A stretch of DNA of 64,000 nucleotides from Meconema thalassinum (GCA_946902985.2 OX336388.2:374715387-374779386); one strand, 5' to 3'; counted from the first letter of the stretch, positions 22,284 through 34,140 are shown. Numbers and translations: made by a program. The notes: generated from the letters alone by a model not told the origin.

Positions 22284-22773
22284 GGTTAATTGGTTCCTTA
22301 GTTTAGGGGCTGCGACAACACGGTCATGTAGCCCCGTGTACTTTGGGTGTGTGTAGAATCTGTCTGATAACCGGTGTTAATTGTGATGTCTGTTTTTAAT
22401 TCAATAAGAACTGCAGACATTGAATTTCAAGTAGTTGCTACTTTTGCCGCCAAACGCCACCGTCAACAACTACTAGTTCAGAACTTGGCAACTAGGCGCC
22501 ACCGCAGTCGGCTCCTGGCGACGAACGTAGGAACCCTAAGAGTGTTGTTTAACCTATAAGTTAATTTAGCTTCACACAGGTGTAATTAGTGGAAGGTTCT
22601 TTAACATGCCATAAATCTATGACATGGGACCGCCAGCTTTACTTCCCCTCCAAAGGAAGGCATACTGAGGGATTTTTAACGCTCTTAAAAATCCGACGAC
22701 TTCGGCCGGGTTTGAACCCGCGATCTTGGGCATAGAAGCTCAGCATGCTACCAACTACGCCATCGAAGCCGCT
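22284..22773 (-). mobile_element. S1 SINE, full length
   Basis: A perfect 12-bp TSD CGTCCGCATATT (22272-22283 and 22774-22785) bounds it. The head lies at the 22773 end (GGTTCAAACCC B box). The 3' end has the CGTGTTGTCGCAGCCCCTAA region and the AACCAATTAACC terminus. Confidence 0.92.
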
Positions 22774-22869
22774 CGTCCGCATATTACGTCATCACTTTTC
22801 GGTCAATTTGACCCCCCCCCCCCCTTTTTACCCATGTAATTACACATGCATTACGTAATCACAAAACAA

Positions 22870-23169
22870 TATCTACGTAGTATAAAACAAAGTCCCCGAT
22901 TCTTGGATGAAACGGGTAATCTCGAGAACCACTGGATGGATTTTGATGCGGTTTTCACCATTTTGTAAAGATTGCTTTGAGGATGGTTTCTGTAGAAAAA
23001 CATTCATGTACTGTATGACCAAAAGAAGTCAAGCAGTAACGATTTCAGTTAATCGAGTTGAAGAAATGATGATGATGATAATGATGTTGTTTTAAGGGGC
23101 CTGACATCTAGGTTATCGGCCTCGGGTAAACCATTAAATATATCGAGCGAAATCGGGGCGGGTTGCTAG
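22870..23169 (+). mobile_element. Helitron-like 3' terminal fragment with S4 tail insertion
   Basis: The end GAAATCGGGGCGGGTTGCTAG has a GC-rich stretch just before CTAG (23166-23169), as in Helitron 3' ends. An inverted related segment, CATCAAAATCCATCCAG, lies near 26016-26032. The S4 3' end (23058-23141, TCTAGGTTATCGGCC on the plus strand) is inserted with a 6-bp ATCGAG duplication. Confidence 0.5.
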
Positions 23170-23198
23170 AATGTATATAAATATGTATTACAGTAATT

Positions 23199-23536
23199 AC
23201 CGGGTGAGTTAGCCGTGGTCGTTACGGCATGACTCATGGCAGTCGCTCACATCCGGGAGGCGAGGAGGTTCGAATCCCCCCGCCGGCAACCCTGAAGATG
23301 GTCTTCTGTGGTTTCCCATCTTCCTTCCAGGCGAATGCCGGGGTTGGTCCCTAACTATAGGCCACAGCCGCTACCTTCCAACTCCTCGTCCTTACCTTCC
23401 CACTCTCCTCCCTAACGGTACTTGTAGCTCACCCATTGGGTGTTCGTCTCGAAGCAGCTACAAAACTGGCGAGCCGAACATGTCCTTCGACACTCCCGGC
23501 ACTAAAAGCCATACGCTAAAAAAAAACTAAAAAAAA
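23199..23536 (+). mobile_element. tRNA-derived SINE, family S2
   Basis: The head reads GTGAGTTAGCCGTGGTCGTTA with B box GGTTCGAATCCC. The 3' domain contains GTAGCTCACCCATTGGGTGT and GGCACTAAAAGCCATACGC, then an A-rich tail. The TSD is CAGTAATT (23191-23198 and 23537-23544). A second copy is 44607-44933. The 3' domain is shared with part of the S1 family. Confidence 0.88.
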
Positions 23537-23624
23537 CCAGTAATTTATTGATATCTCTGTGTTTCTTGTTTCATTTATTATTCAGGCTAAATCGTGTTGG
23601 AATCAGAAATAATAAGAACTATCA

Positions 23625-26100
23625 ACCCGCCCCGGCTTCGCCCGGTACCTTGAACGGTTTACCCAGCGTAAGCTTAAAAGGCGCACGGACGGTAGGTTCC
23701 AGACGCAATTCAGAAAAGCCGAGGTGAACAGTGAAACTCCAAACACATATACTCTTCTCTGAAGTCTTAACTCGATACGACTCGAGAGTTTGATGCTGGC
23801 CGAAGGCTCGCTCGCTAGTTCGCAAACTTGCTCTGATGCTAGTTATTTAAATTTCCACTGAATGCGGATTTTTGGAAGAAATGAAAAGGGAAACAAGATG
23901 TTCAGGAAAGAACATATAGCCTACTTTCTCCTAAATGCATGGGTATTGTTATAACTCTTTGTCCTTTTCAAGGAGTATGATTGAATGTTGGTTGTAGTAG
24001 CTTGTTGAAATACAACGTGCTATAGGGATATTAAACATGAATATGAGGTGCCCTTTGCTAGTGTTACCTCAGTACCAAATTTCTTTCAATTCGGTTTCAC
24101 CGTGTTTGAATTGATAGGGGGAATCGATTTGCACACATACTTGGCCACCATCTGCAAACTATTGGGCTGATGTTCTTGCAGTTTGATCTGAATATGTTTC
24201 CCACATAAAGATATGGTGTTGCAAAATTTGGTAGAGACTAGATTATTAGGTTGGTCGTAATTACATTTTAGCTTTTAACATTTGGGTGGCCGCGATTACG
24301 TTTCCGTCAAGATGGCGGCGATATAAAACATGACACTGAGGTGCCCTTTGCTAGTGCTACCTCTGTACCAAATTTCGTTCATTCGGTTCCACCGTGTTCG
24401 AATTGATAAGGGGAATCGATTTTCACACAAAGATGGCCGCCATCCGCAAAATATTAGGCTAATGACCTATTAGTTTGGTCAAAGGATGCTCCCTCCATAA
24501 AGGTATGTTGTTGCTAAATTTGCTAGAGATCGGATGATTAGGCTAATCGTAATTTGATTTAAGCTTTGAACATTTGTGTGGCCGCCATTACGTTTCCGTA
24601 AAGATGGCGGCACTATAAAACATGACACTGAGGTGCCCTTTGCTAGTGCTACCTCTGTACCAAATTTCGTTCATTCGGTTCCACCGTGTTAGAATTAATA
24701 GGGGGAATCAATTTTGACATAAAGATGGCCGCCATCCGCAAACTATTAGGCTAATGAATGACCTATTAGATTGGTCAAAGGATGCTCCCTCCATAAAGGT
24801 ATGTTGTTGCAATGTTTGGTAGAGATCGGATGGTTATGTTAGTCGTAATTTGATTTAAGCTTTAAACATTTGTGTGGCCGCCATTACGTTTCTGTCAATA
24901 TGGCGGCGATATAAATCATGACACTGAGATGCCCTTTGCTAGTGCTATCTCTGTACCAAATTTCGTTCCATTCGGTTTCACCGTGTTTGAATTAATAGGG
25001 GGAATCGATTTTGACACAAATATGGTCGCCATCCGCAAACTATTAGGCAAATGACCTATTAGATTGGTTAAAAGATGCTCCCTCCATAAAGGTATGTTGT
25101 TGCTAAATTTGCTAGAGATCGGATGATTAGGCTAATCGTAATTTGATTTAAGCTTTGAACATTTGTGTGGCCGCCATTACGTTTCCGTCAAGATGGCGGC
25201 GATATAAAACATGACACTGAGGTGCCTTTTGTTAGTACTACCTCTGTACCAAATTTCGTTCCATTCGGTTGCACCGTGTTCGAATTAATAGGGGGAATCG
25301 ATTTTCACACCAAGATGGCCGCCATCCGCAAACTATTACGCTGATGAAGTATTTGTTAGTTTGGTCAAAGGATGCTTCCCCCATAAAGGTATGTTGTTGC
25401 AAAATTTGGTAGAGATCGGATGATTAGGTTAGTCGTAATTTGATTTAAGCTTTGAACATTTGTGTGGCCGCCATTACGTTTCCGTTAAGATGGCGGCGAT
25501 ATAAAATATGACACTGAGGTGTCCTTTGCTAGTGCTACCTTTGTACCAAATTTCGTTCAATTCGCATTCACCGTGTTCGAATTGATAGGGGGGGACAGAC
25601 ATTCAGAGTACACACACTCTCACACACACACACACAGACAGACTCACACACACACATACACACACACAGACAGACACACTTTTTTCGCCCTGTGTTGATC
25701 TCATAAGTCTACTTTCATTTTTTGCAAAAATCGAAAGTAGGCTAAAAATCAAATAGTAGGCGATGTATTAAAGATAGAGATATGCTGTCGTGGACTTTTT
25801 GGTAGAACTTTTCATGATAAACAATTCTTACACTCATAGTATATAGATATTTTTATCGGTTTACCCAGCGTAAGCTTAAGACGAGCACGGACGGCAGGGT
25901 TTTCTTCGACTCGATTCACTGAAATCGTTACTGCTCGGCTTCCTTTGATCATAAATAAATGTTTTTCTACAGAAACCTTCCTCGAGAAATCCTTTACACT
26001 TACAGAATTGCGAAAACCGCATCAAAATCCATCCAGTAATTCTCAAGATTGCCCGTTACATCCAAGAATCGGGGACTTTGTTTTATACTATACATACATT
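23625..26100 (-). mobile_element. Helitron-like fragment(s) flanking H3
   Basis: At 23625-23891 the minus strand ends in GGCGAAGCCGGGGCGGGTTG, a GC hairpin of the Helitron 3' type. At about 25855-26100 a related stretch (GGTTTACCCAGCGTAAGCTT occurs on both sides) continues. H3 lies between them. They could be one element split by H3 or two partial copies. Confidence 0.4.
23892..25748 (-). mobile_element. Family H hairpin-ended repeat, copy H3, six ~295-bp modules
   Basis: The 3' end is at 23892 (AACAAGATGTTCAGGAAAGA, stem ATGTTC/GAACAT, then AGCCTACTTTC). The 5' end is at 25748 (GAAAGTAGGCTAAAAA). Modules containing a variant of AGTGCTACCTCTGTACC recur near 24060, 24353, 24650, 24942, 25237 and 25534, about 295 bp apart. 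A CA/CAGA microsatellite at 25615-25680 precedes the 5' hairpin. No protein is encoded. Confidence 0.8.
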
Positions 26101-26299
26101 TGCTCTGTTTTATTTTGTTTTCAGTAAGTTAAGGTTTTGTTTTAGATTTAATGATTGTTGTTTATTTCTGCTTTTCTTTTATTCTTGATGTGTTACATCT
26201 TTCCACTCGGTTGCTGGATAATATTGTAGGAGTGATTTTGAAAAATGGGACGGAAGTGGATCGGACGGATTTGCCTTCACGAGGCAAATTAAAGAATTA

Positions 26300-26375
26300 A
26301 AGAATTAAATTTCTTGGCAGAGCAGGGGATCACACCCGGGCTTTTCCGTTGGCAGCCAAGAATGCCTTATAATAG
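26300..26375 (-). repeat. S3 SINE head fragment
   Basis: TTTCTTGGCAGAGCAGGGGA matches the S3 B-box side inverted, with CAGCCAAGAATGCC at the head side. No TSD is seen. Confidence 0.5.
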
Positions 26376-26809
26376 TGGTTGGTATACAAACCACTAATCT
26401 GCAAAGGGTTAAATAAACACGATTTTATTTACTAGACCAACTACAAGAAGGCCAGTAAATTAAATGAAAGGCGAGTCAGGCGAAAGAATGAGATAAACAT
26501 AACTGAATGAGTGAACGCTCCCACTGTGTATATTATTAATCTCTGCCCCTGTTCGTTCAGAACCACATCCGCCAAGCTAACATTACAGAGACGCTTTTGC
26601 ATTACATAGTTCTTTAAACCAGAGACTGGATAAAATGATTAATGTTTCCCAGACGAGCGAGATGAAACGACTCGAGTCACATCTTCTTGGGAATAGAGTG
26701 CTAGAGCGGCAAAAACTGAAGACAGTATTATATCTGCTGATAATGCTCGATTTAGTGGTGTAGCCAAGAGGGTGTTACTTGGGAGGGGGGTTGTTTGTTT
26801 GCTTGTTTG

Positions 26810-27206
26810 TCATTTATGCGTTCATATTCCATTCACCCGATTGTGATAAAATTTTGTTGAGTTGTTATGCACATTCCTGCAAAGGTTTATAAGTTAGTAA
26901 AGCCATTTTGCAATAGGTGGCGCACGAGTAAATTCAACAAATGGGTGGCGGCGCACGAATCGTTTCAACAAAGTCCCATATGCGTTCATATACCATTCAT
27001 CCGATTGCGATGAAACTTTGGTGAGTTGTTGTGCACGCTCTTACGAACGTTTCTGAATAAATTATTACATCCATTTTACAAAGGTTTAGCGGCAGTTAAC
27101 GGAAAAAGAAAACAAATATTGTGTATCCAAAAGCACTTCAACAAACAAAGTTACAACGCCAACACGTTCTTTGAATGGCATTGCAACGCATGCAGGGTAC
27201 AGCTAG
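26810..27206 (+). mobile_element. Helitron-like 3' end, non-autonomous
   Basis: It ends GGGTACAGCTAGTT, with CTAG at 27203-27206 followed by T and a short GCAACGCATGC stem just before. The body has two related halves beginning TATGCGTTCATATTCCATTC and TATGCGTTCATATACCATTC. The CTAG-T end with upstream stem is the Helitron signature. The 5' boundary is uncertain. Confidence 0.6.
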
Positions 27207-27209
27207 TTA

Positions 27210-28005
27210 GACATAAAATGTTTTAATAAGGATCTATCGGTACATTAACACTAATTTGGAGAACGTTGTTAACTTCTTGAGTGTGAGATAGCCGAGTAGT
27301 GTTATACACGGTTCCACAATAGTGTTCAGACGTAACGGGGGGGAGTCTTAGTCAGTAGTCTGCAACTCAGGAGCCCGACAAACCATGCGTAAATGCATTT
27401 CTTCTCCTCCAAAGAAAAAAAAACGAATATTAGGAAGTTCTTATTGTTGTTGTTGTTGGCAGTTTAAATGCGGCCCTTATGTAACACGCGGTTAAAGGGG
27501 CTATGACGGAAGAACCAGCACGTCCAAATTTCCATGTCATGCTCTGGTGTGCATTAGAAAGAGAGTGCAACTTGCTATCACGAAGACCAGCTCATTGGAC
27601 TTTAAAATGAACCCGGTGACAAGAGAGGGGAAGGAAAAACAGGCTGGTACTTGTCTGAGCAAACACCCGCACTCTCCACAATCGATCCATTCAATCTGGA
27701 ACGTCATCAAAATTCCACAATTCACAAGGCAGATGCCAAAGTCTGAACATCAGTTCCATTCATACGAATCTAATTGAGACTTGCCTTCAACGGAGCGCAA
27801 GAAGAATTAATATAAAAAAGCACTTCCCTGTCGTCAGCTCAATTTGTTAATTGCACCACCGACTCTAGGCCAAGTTTCAGCATTACTTCCGGAGTAGAGC
27901 AGTCCATAGATTCCGTGAGCCCCATGTCACGAATTCTTCTCGGATCTCAATCAGTGTTTTGTAACGGTATCAATGCACAGGAAGGCAAACCAAATGTTGT
28001 CAATG
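27210..28005. other. Unassigned non-coding DNA
   Basis: Overlapping ORFs of 62 and 76 codons (27537-27777) lie on opposite strands and resemble nothing known. No repeat ends were recognised. Confidence 0.4.
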
Positions 28006-28013
28006 CCCATAAA

Positions 28014-29688
28014 TAGAGCCCTGCGCGGATAAACAAAACGTTATCTGCATCCGCGCTGCATCCTCATGACTGTTATCCGCATCCGCGCCGCATCCTCATG
28101 ACTGTTATCTGCATCCGCGCTGCATCCTCATGACTGTTATCCGCATCCGCGCCGCATCCTCATGACTGTTATCTGCATCCGCGCCGCATCTTCATGACAG
28201 TTATCCGCATCCGCGCTGCATCCTCATGACTGTTATCCGCATCCGCGCCGCATCCTCATGACTGTTATCTGCATCCGCGCTGCATCCTCATGACTGTTAT
28301 CCGCATCCGCGCCGCATCCTCATGACTGTTATCTGCATCCGCGCCGCATCTTCATGACAGTTATCCGCATCCGCGCCGCATCCTCATGACTGTTATCTGC
28401 ATCCGCGCCGCAACCTCATGACTGTTATCCGCATCCGCACCGCATCTTCATGACAGTTATCCGCATCCGCCCCGCAACCTCATGACTGTTATCCGCATCC
28501 GCACCGCATCCTCATGACTGTTATCTGCATCCGCGCCGCATCCTCATGACTGTTATCCGCATCCGCACCGCATCTTCATGACAGTTATCCGCATCCGCCC
28601 CGCAACCTCATGACTGTTATCCGCATCCGCGCCGCATCCTCATGACTGTTATCTGCATCCGCGCCGCATCCTCATGACTGTTATCCGCATCTGCGCCGCA
28701 TCCTCATGACTGTTATCTGCATCCGCGCCGCATCCTCATGACTGTTATCTGCATCCGCGCTGCATCCTCATGACTGTTATCCGCATCCTCCCCGCAACCT
28801 CATGACTGTTATCCGCATCCGCGCCGCATCCTCATGACTGTTATCTGCATCCGCGCCGCAACCTCATGACTGTTATCCGCATCCGCGCCGCAACCTCATG
28901 ACTGTTATCTGCATCCGCGCCGCATCCTCATGACTGTTATCTGCATCCGCGCCGCATCCTCATGACTGTTATCTGCATCCGCGCCGCATCCTCATGACTG
29001 TTATCTGCATCCGCGCCGCATCCTCATGACTGTTATCTGCATCCGCGCCGCATCCTCATGACTGTTATCTGCATCCGCGCCGCATCCTCATGACTGTTAT
29101 CTGCATCCGCGCCGCATCCTCATGACTGTTATCCGCATCCGCCCCGCAACCTCATGACTGTTATCCGCATCCGCGCCGCATCCTCATGACAGTTATCGCA
29201 TCCGCGCCGCATCCTCATGACTGTTATCTGCATCCGCGCTGCATCCTCATGACTGTTATCCGCATCCGCCCCGCATCCTCATGACTGTTATCTGCATTCA
29301 CACGTTTGTTATCAGAATCTAGTGACAATTACAATACTAGTTTTAATTAAATAAAGCATAATTACTACAGCAACATATTTAGACATTTGAGGAGAAAGTC
29401 GTTCCCTTAGGCTTTGTATGTCAAGTGCTATGCTATGCTATACAGTCAGAATTGCAACCTTTTTCAGTTCAGAGCGTTAATTATGCATAATGAGATGAGC
29501 TAAAATCATCGTCTTACATTTGTCATGCAAAACATAACGGAAAACATGATATATCATAAACATCTGGGCCCTAATAATGTTATTCAACAAGTTCGAATTG
29601 TATTCTAAATCTATCCGCCATGTAAACTATATCCGCATGGCTAAACATTTTGTAAACCCGCGGATATCCGCATCCGCACAGAGCTTTA
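28014..29688 (+). mobile_element. hAT-like element, copy D2, carrying a minisatellite
   Basis: The inverted ends are TAGAGCCCTGCGCGG (left) and TAAAGCTCTGTGCGG (right, read inward), followed on the right by CGGATATCCGCGGG. Flanking 8-mers CCCATAAA (28006-28013) and CCAATAAA (29689-29696) form a near-perfect 8-bp TSD, fitting hAT. The region 29340-29600 matches copy D1 at 11800-12010 inverted. No transposase frame is present. Confidence 0.8.
28044..29297 (+). repeat. 32-bp minisatellite, ~39 units
   Basis: The unit is GCATCCGCGCCGCATCCTCA followed by TGACTGTTATCC or TGACTGTTATCT. A C/T difference at the unit end, CTCATGACTG versus TTCATGACAG variants and GCCCCGCAACC variants form higher-order patterns. 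It lies inside the hAT-like element and seems to have expanded from that element's GCATCCGC-rich end. Confidence 0.9.
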
Positions 29689-29888
29689 CCAATAAAACCT
29701 TAAAACTACATTTTGCAATAATTATTAACTTACATGCTTGTTTTTAGCTGCTTTCCAATGCCTCCATGTCTTGAGCTGTTTCATATATACTTGGCTACCA
29801 CTCCCTATATCCGAAACAATCTATTTAACATCTTCTAATTTTGGCCTACTCTTACAGTTCTTGTCCTCGGCCTGCCTTTCATAACTAA

Positions 29889-30827
29889 GTTTATGTTCGA
29901 CGATGTCGAAATGTAAATATTATACGTCAAAAAACTGTATCATAATTAGGGTCATTATATTACTATTCTTCATTATGAAACAGCCAATCAGAGCTCATTC
30001 ATTGACCAATTAGGTAAGGATAGCTTCGCGCATGCGCTCAAAATCCAACATGTCGTTTATGAATTACATGATTTGAAAGTTCAAATTGGATATCGGATCA
30101 ACCATTGTAGATACAATCCCAAACACAAAGACAAAATCAGCACGAAACTTTACGGTAACAAGAAAATACTATGACATATGCAAGAAATTTATGAATCTAC
30201 GTCTAGAAGTTAGCAACTAAGCATGCTTCTATATAAAATACCGACATGGAACGTGCACCGTCCCATATGTTCGCGTAAATAAACTGGCGAACATGAGACA
30301 AGAAATAGCACTGCACCTTAATATCCCCAACTCCAATTTCTACACAGCGCGTTGCTTTCAAACGACTTCGGTGACAATATTAGTGAATGCTAGTTCTGAT
30401 CGGCACTAGACATCATGCAGGCTGCAAACAATAGCATTGCCAAGCAAAGTAAATGTTCCCTGCTTTCGAAATTCTTTGACCCACGCATGCGCTTTTTCAG
30501 TCAGCAAACCACCCAGCGCGCTCTGTTCACTGACTTAAGTTACTGAATCCCACAGATATTTATGAATCTTTATGTTAAAACATATAATAAAGTTATAATT
30601 ATCGTCGAACATAAACAGCCGTATGCAACTCGTCTATAATGGTAATTAAGACACTCGTATTGAAATTATAAAACTCGCTTCACTCGTTTTAAGCTGCTTT
30701 CCAATGCCTCCATGTCTTGAGCTGTTTCATATATACTTGGTTACCACTCCCTATATCCGAGACAATCGTTTTATAAACATACTCGTGTCTTAAGTATTGC
30801 CATTATACGCTCGTTGCATAATGTACT
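29889..30827 (+). mobile_element. Family F MITE, copy F2
   Basis: The core runs from TTTATGTTCGACGATG to TCGTCGAACATAAA (about 30613). The flanking segment ends CGTTGCATAATGTAC near 30825. The interior matches F3 (for example GCGTAAATAAACTGGCGAA). A 76-bp insertion lies in the flanking segment. Confidence 0.65.
30692..30767 (+). repeat. 76-bp insertion duplicated at 29746-29821
   Basis: The segment AGCTGCTTTCC...CAATC is almost identical to 29746-29821 (two differences seen). Here GTTTTA flanks it on both sides (30686-30691 and 30768-30773), so it was inserted into the family F flank. Confidence 0.8.
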
Positions 30828-31323
30828 TTTTTTTTTTTTTTACTCCAGGGTATTATATTATGTGCCTTACCAACCACTCAACCTCTTCCCCCCCAATCGA
30901 CATATTCCCGCGGGAAACAGCATCATGACAAAGAATCGCTGTTGTTAAGTGAAACAATGACATGAAGAATGATTATACATCCAGGAAAACAATTAACTTT
31001 ACTTCCATGCTATGACTGTGTTCCGTTCATATTTATGATTTAAATTTTAAAAAAATATGTAGAATTTTTCAAGTGATCAGTTTGATTTTGCCGGTCAGTG
31101 TAATAAGTGTGCAAATGATTAGAATCAAATAAAGAATTAAAACCAGTCACATTTGTAATCTTTTATTCAAAATCATTTTATTGACCAACTGCTCACATAT
31201 TATGTTACCCTACTTAGTAACGATTTCTCCCCCGTGGACTTGCACCTTTTCCCATAATGAATTGTATCTGAATACTTTAGGAAAGACGATTCCGAGGGAT
31301 ACCTGACCTGGGTCCGTCTTCTA

Positions 31324-32748
31324 TTTTTAGCCTACTTTTCACATTTTGCAAAAATGAGGAAAAAGTAGACTTATGAGATCGGGCAAATGAGTGTCTGTCT
31401 GTCTGTCTGTCTGTCCTTCTGTCTGTCTGTCTGGCTGTGTGTGTGTCCCCCCCCCCCCCTATCAACTCCTAAACGGCTGGAGCAATCGAAACAAAATTTG
31501 GTAGGATTAAAGATCTATACCTGAATATCTCACGGCCATATTTGAAAATGATGTCAGTGCTACCAACTGCTAAAAAATCGCAATTGAAATTTGAGCTCCA
31601 TGATGTATATCTTGGAAGGTATGAATGGGAGCTATTTCAAAATTGGCACACGTATAGATAATAACACTGCAGTTTAATTTCCAGGAGTCCATACATGGCA
31701 GTGTTGCCAAAATGATTATAAGCCTGCTGATAGGTCCAATTTTTAAATGCATATAACTTCTACACTATCAATTGGAATTCAACCAAATTTCGTATGTTGT
31801 ATGTGTACATAACCAGATATGACTGAGCGTATTCTTACGACCCACCAGGGCTGCCAACTGTTAATAAATGCTCCTAATTTATTTTATCCAAATGCCAATC
31901 TATCAGAAAGTATGCAAGCCGACAGCTTTAAACTATTCACACGTATAGTACCTGACATTTTATATTAATTTGGAGTAACTTATATACGTCAGTGCTACCA
32001 ACATGATTCTAAGCCTGCTGACAGGTCCAACTTTAAATACATGCAACTTCCATACTATCATTTGGATTTGAACCAAATTTCGTATGGCGCTATGTGTACC
32101 ATAACAGATATGACTATGCGTATTCTTAAGAGCAACCAGGGCTGCCAACTGTTAATAGGTACTGTCCCTATTTTTGTTACCCTAATATCAATATATCAGA
32201 AAGTATGCAAGCCAATAGCTCTAAACTTTGCACACGTATAGTACCTGGCATTCTAGATGAATTTGGAGTTACTAATATAAGTCAGTGCTGCCAACATGAT
32301 TCTAAGCCTGCTGATAGGTCCAATTTTAAAATGCATGTAACTTCTATACTAACTAATGGATTTCATTCAAAATTGGCACAACAATAGATCATATTATTTC
32401 AGATTATTTCTGACTAATACATGCATGACATTGTTGCCAAAATGATTTTACGCGTGCAGTTAGATCCAATGTTTAACTGCATGTAACGTCCATGCTATTC
32501 ATTGGACTTCAACCAAATTTTGTAATCTGTACCTTAAGAGATGGAACTAAGAATATATTCAGTCATCAGGGCTGCCAACTGTGGTGCCCTATTAGGCTAC
32601 ATTATGCCAGGTATACAGTATTTTGAACTAATTAGAAATTTCGATATTAGCAACTTAATTTCGTCATTATTCTAGATAGGATCATATACTGTAGAATAAT
32701 CATTGGCATGAAAAGTAGGCTCTTTAGTTCGTCACGGAACTTCTTGTT
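31324..32748 (+). mobile_element. Family H hairpin-ended repeat, copy H4
   Basis: The 5' end is TTTTTAGCCTACTTTTC with a hairpin, then TTATGAGATC, a CTGT microsatellite (31390-31435), poly-C and TATCAACTCCTAAACGGCTG. The 3' end is GAAAAGTAGGCTCTTTAGTTC followed by GTCACG, GAACT and TCTTGTT (stem AGTTC/GAACT). The interior has repeated modules with GGGCTGCCAACTGTTAATA. It encodes no protein. Confidence 0.75.
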
Positions 32749-32790
32749 CACTTTGGAATGTGATTTCAACCCATGGTTCATAAATCTTTG

Positions 32791-32994
32791 GAAAAAAAAA
32801 AGAAGAAGGGAGATTGTAGTTTTGCGTGACCGTGAATCTTATGATTATGAGCCACGGGACCTCCTTTTTACGTGGAATCCGAACCACAGGACATGGCATT
32901 TCAGTTCGAAAATCTCACATGCATTGACCGGGAATCGAACCGAGTCCACCTTGGTGAGAGGCCAACAGCTAGACCGCCACGCCACCATGCCCCT
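32791..32994 (-). mobile_element. S6 SINE
   Basis: The minus-strand head carries GGTTCGATTCCC as B box and GTGGCGTGGCGGTCTAGC as A-box region. The flanks are CATAAATCTTTG (32779-32790) and CATGAATCTTTG (32995-33006), a 12-bp TSD with one mismatch. Confidence 0.85.
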
Positions 32995-33145
32995 CATGAA
33001 TCTTTGAATAGTTCAAAAACGGATCATCAGTAAAAAGGAAAAGACCCCAAATCTTTCTGCTCTAAATTCACACGAAAAGTAGAGCGAAGTAATCAAAACA
33101 TATGGCATTTTGCATTAGCAAGGCTACTCTGTTAGTAGAGGGAAA

Positions 33146-34060
33146 GCCTCTGTGGCTCAGGCGGTAGCACACCGGCCTCTCACCACTGGGTCCGTGGTTC
33201 AAATTCCGGTGCCCCCAGGGGCTCACATCTAGTGGGACGTGGGTTGGCGACCACGGGGCCCCAGCTGAGTCCGGCATTGCTTCCACTTACTTGTGCCGGG
33301 CTCCTCTCCGTCTTCTTTCCTGTCGACCTCACTTGGTCAACTCTTGTTCTCTTCCGACCCCGACGGTATTAGGGTATCCGAGGCCTAGGGAGTCTAATCC
33401 TTTCCCGCCTTATTTGGCCCTTGTCTCATCTTTTCTGATACCCTCCTTCTTCGAGGGGTCAGCCTTCTTTTTCTTTTCCTGTTATCTCCTGCCTTCTGCT
33501 CAAGGCCCTCAAGGAGGCAGGGTGTATGTAGCCCCACCACTTCTGGTGCACCCTGGATATTGCTACACCCTCAGGGGCTCACGGCTGGTGAGTTCGAGAG
33601 TTGGCGACCCCGAGAGATTCCTGAGCTGGGTCCAGTTTTCCCCTTTTGTCCATTGCCTGTCGGGCGGACCCTCTCCTCTTTCACTTTCCTATCTGCCTTT
33701 CATGGCTCTCCTTCCTTCCAAGTCCCTCAATCCGCATTCTTCGAGGGTTGTCCTTTATTTGCCTTATTCTCCTTTTGTTTTCCATTTCTTCTTCTAGTAT
33801 ATAAGTTAGTAGTTAGTTTTAGTTATAAGTTTACATTTCATCTTCACGATCACCCAAACCATTAGGGCCCGATAACCTCGATGTTAGGCCCCTTAAAACA
33901 ATAATTATCATCATCATCATCAAATTCCGGTCACTCCATGAGAGATCTGTGCTGGACAAAACGGAGGCAGACCGATTTTCTTCGGGTACTCCGGTTTTTC
34001 CTGTCAAACTTTCATTCCAGCAACACTCTCCACTATCATTTCATTTCATCATTCATTTAA
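33146..34060 (+). mobile_element. tRNA-derived SINE, family S8, split by S4
   Basis: The head reads GCCTCTGTGGCTCAGGCGGT with B box GGTTCAAATTCC. The sequence is interrupted just after the B box by the S4 retroposon and resumes at 33932 with CACTCCATGAGAGATCTGTG. Its 3' limit is uncertain (about 34060). Confidence 0.7.
33211..33920 (+). mobile_element. S4 retroposon, full-length copy with (ATC)n tail
   Basis: An 11-bp TSD CAAATTCCGGT (33200-33210 and 33921-33931) defines it exactly. It starts GCCCCCAGGGGCTCACATC and ends GATAACCTCGATGTTAGGCC followed by ATC repeats. It is pyrimidine-rich with no tRNA head. ORFs of 101-168 codons show no known domain and are taken as accidental. Confidence 0.88.
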
Positions 34061-34140
34061 TCATTGCATCAGAGGAGTGCGACAGGCTTCGGCAACCAGC
34101 ACAGTTCTGACCCGGTCGGTCGACTGGAAGCAGGCTGTGG

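Noticed and set aside
28044..29297. Possible CRISPR-like array
   Set aside because: The 32-bp units are directly adjacent with no unique spacers; it is a minisatellite in a eukaryotic transposon.
33291..33865. 168- and 101-codon ORFs
   Set aside because: They lie in the S4 retroposon, overlap in different frames and carry no domain; S4 copies elsewhere show unrelated breaks.
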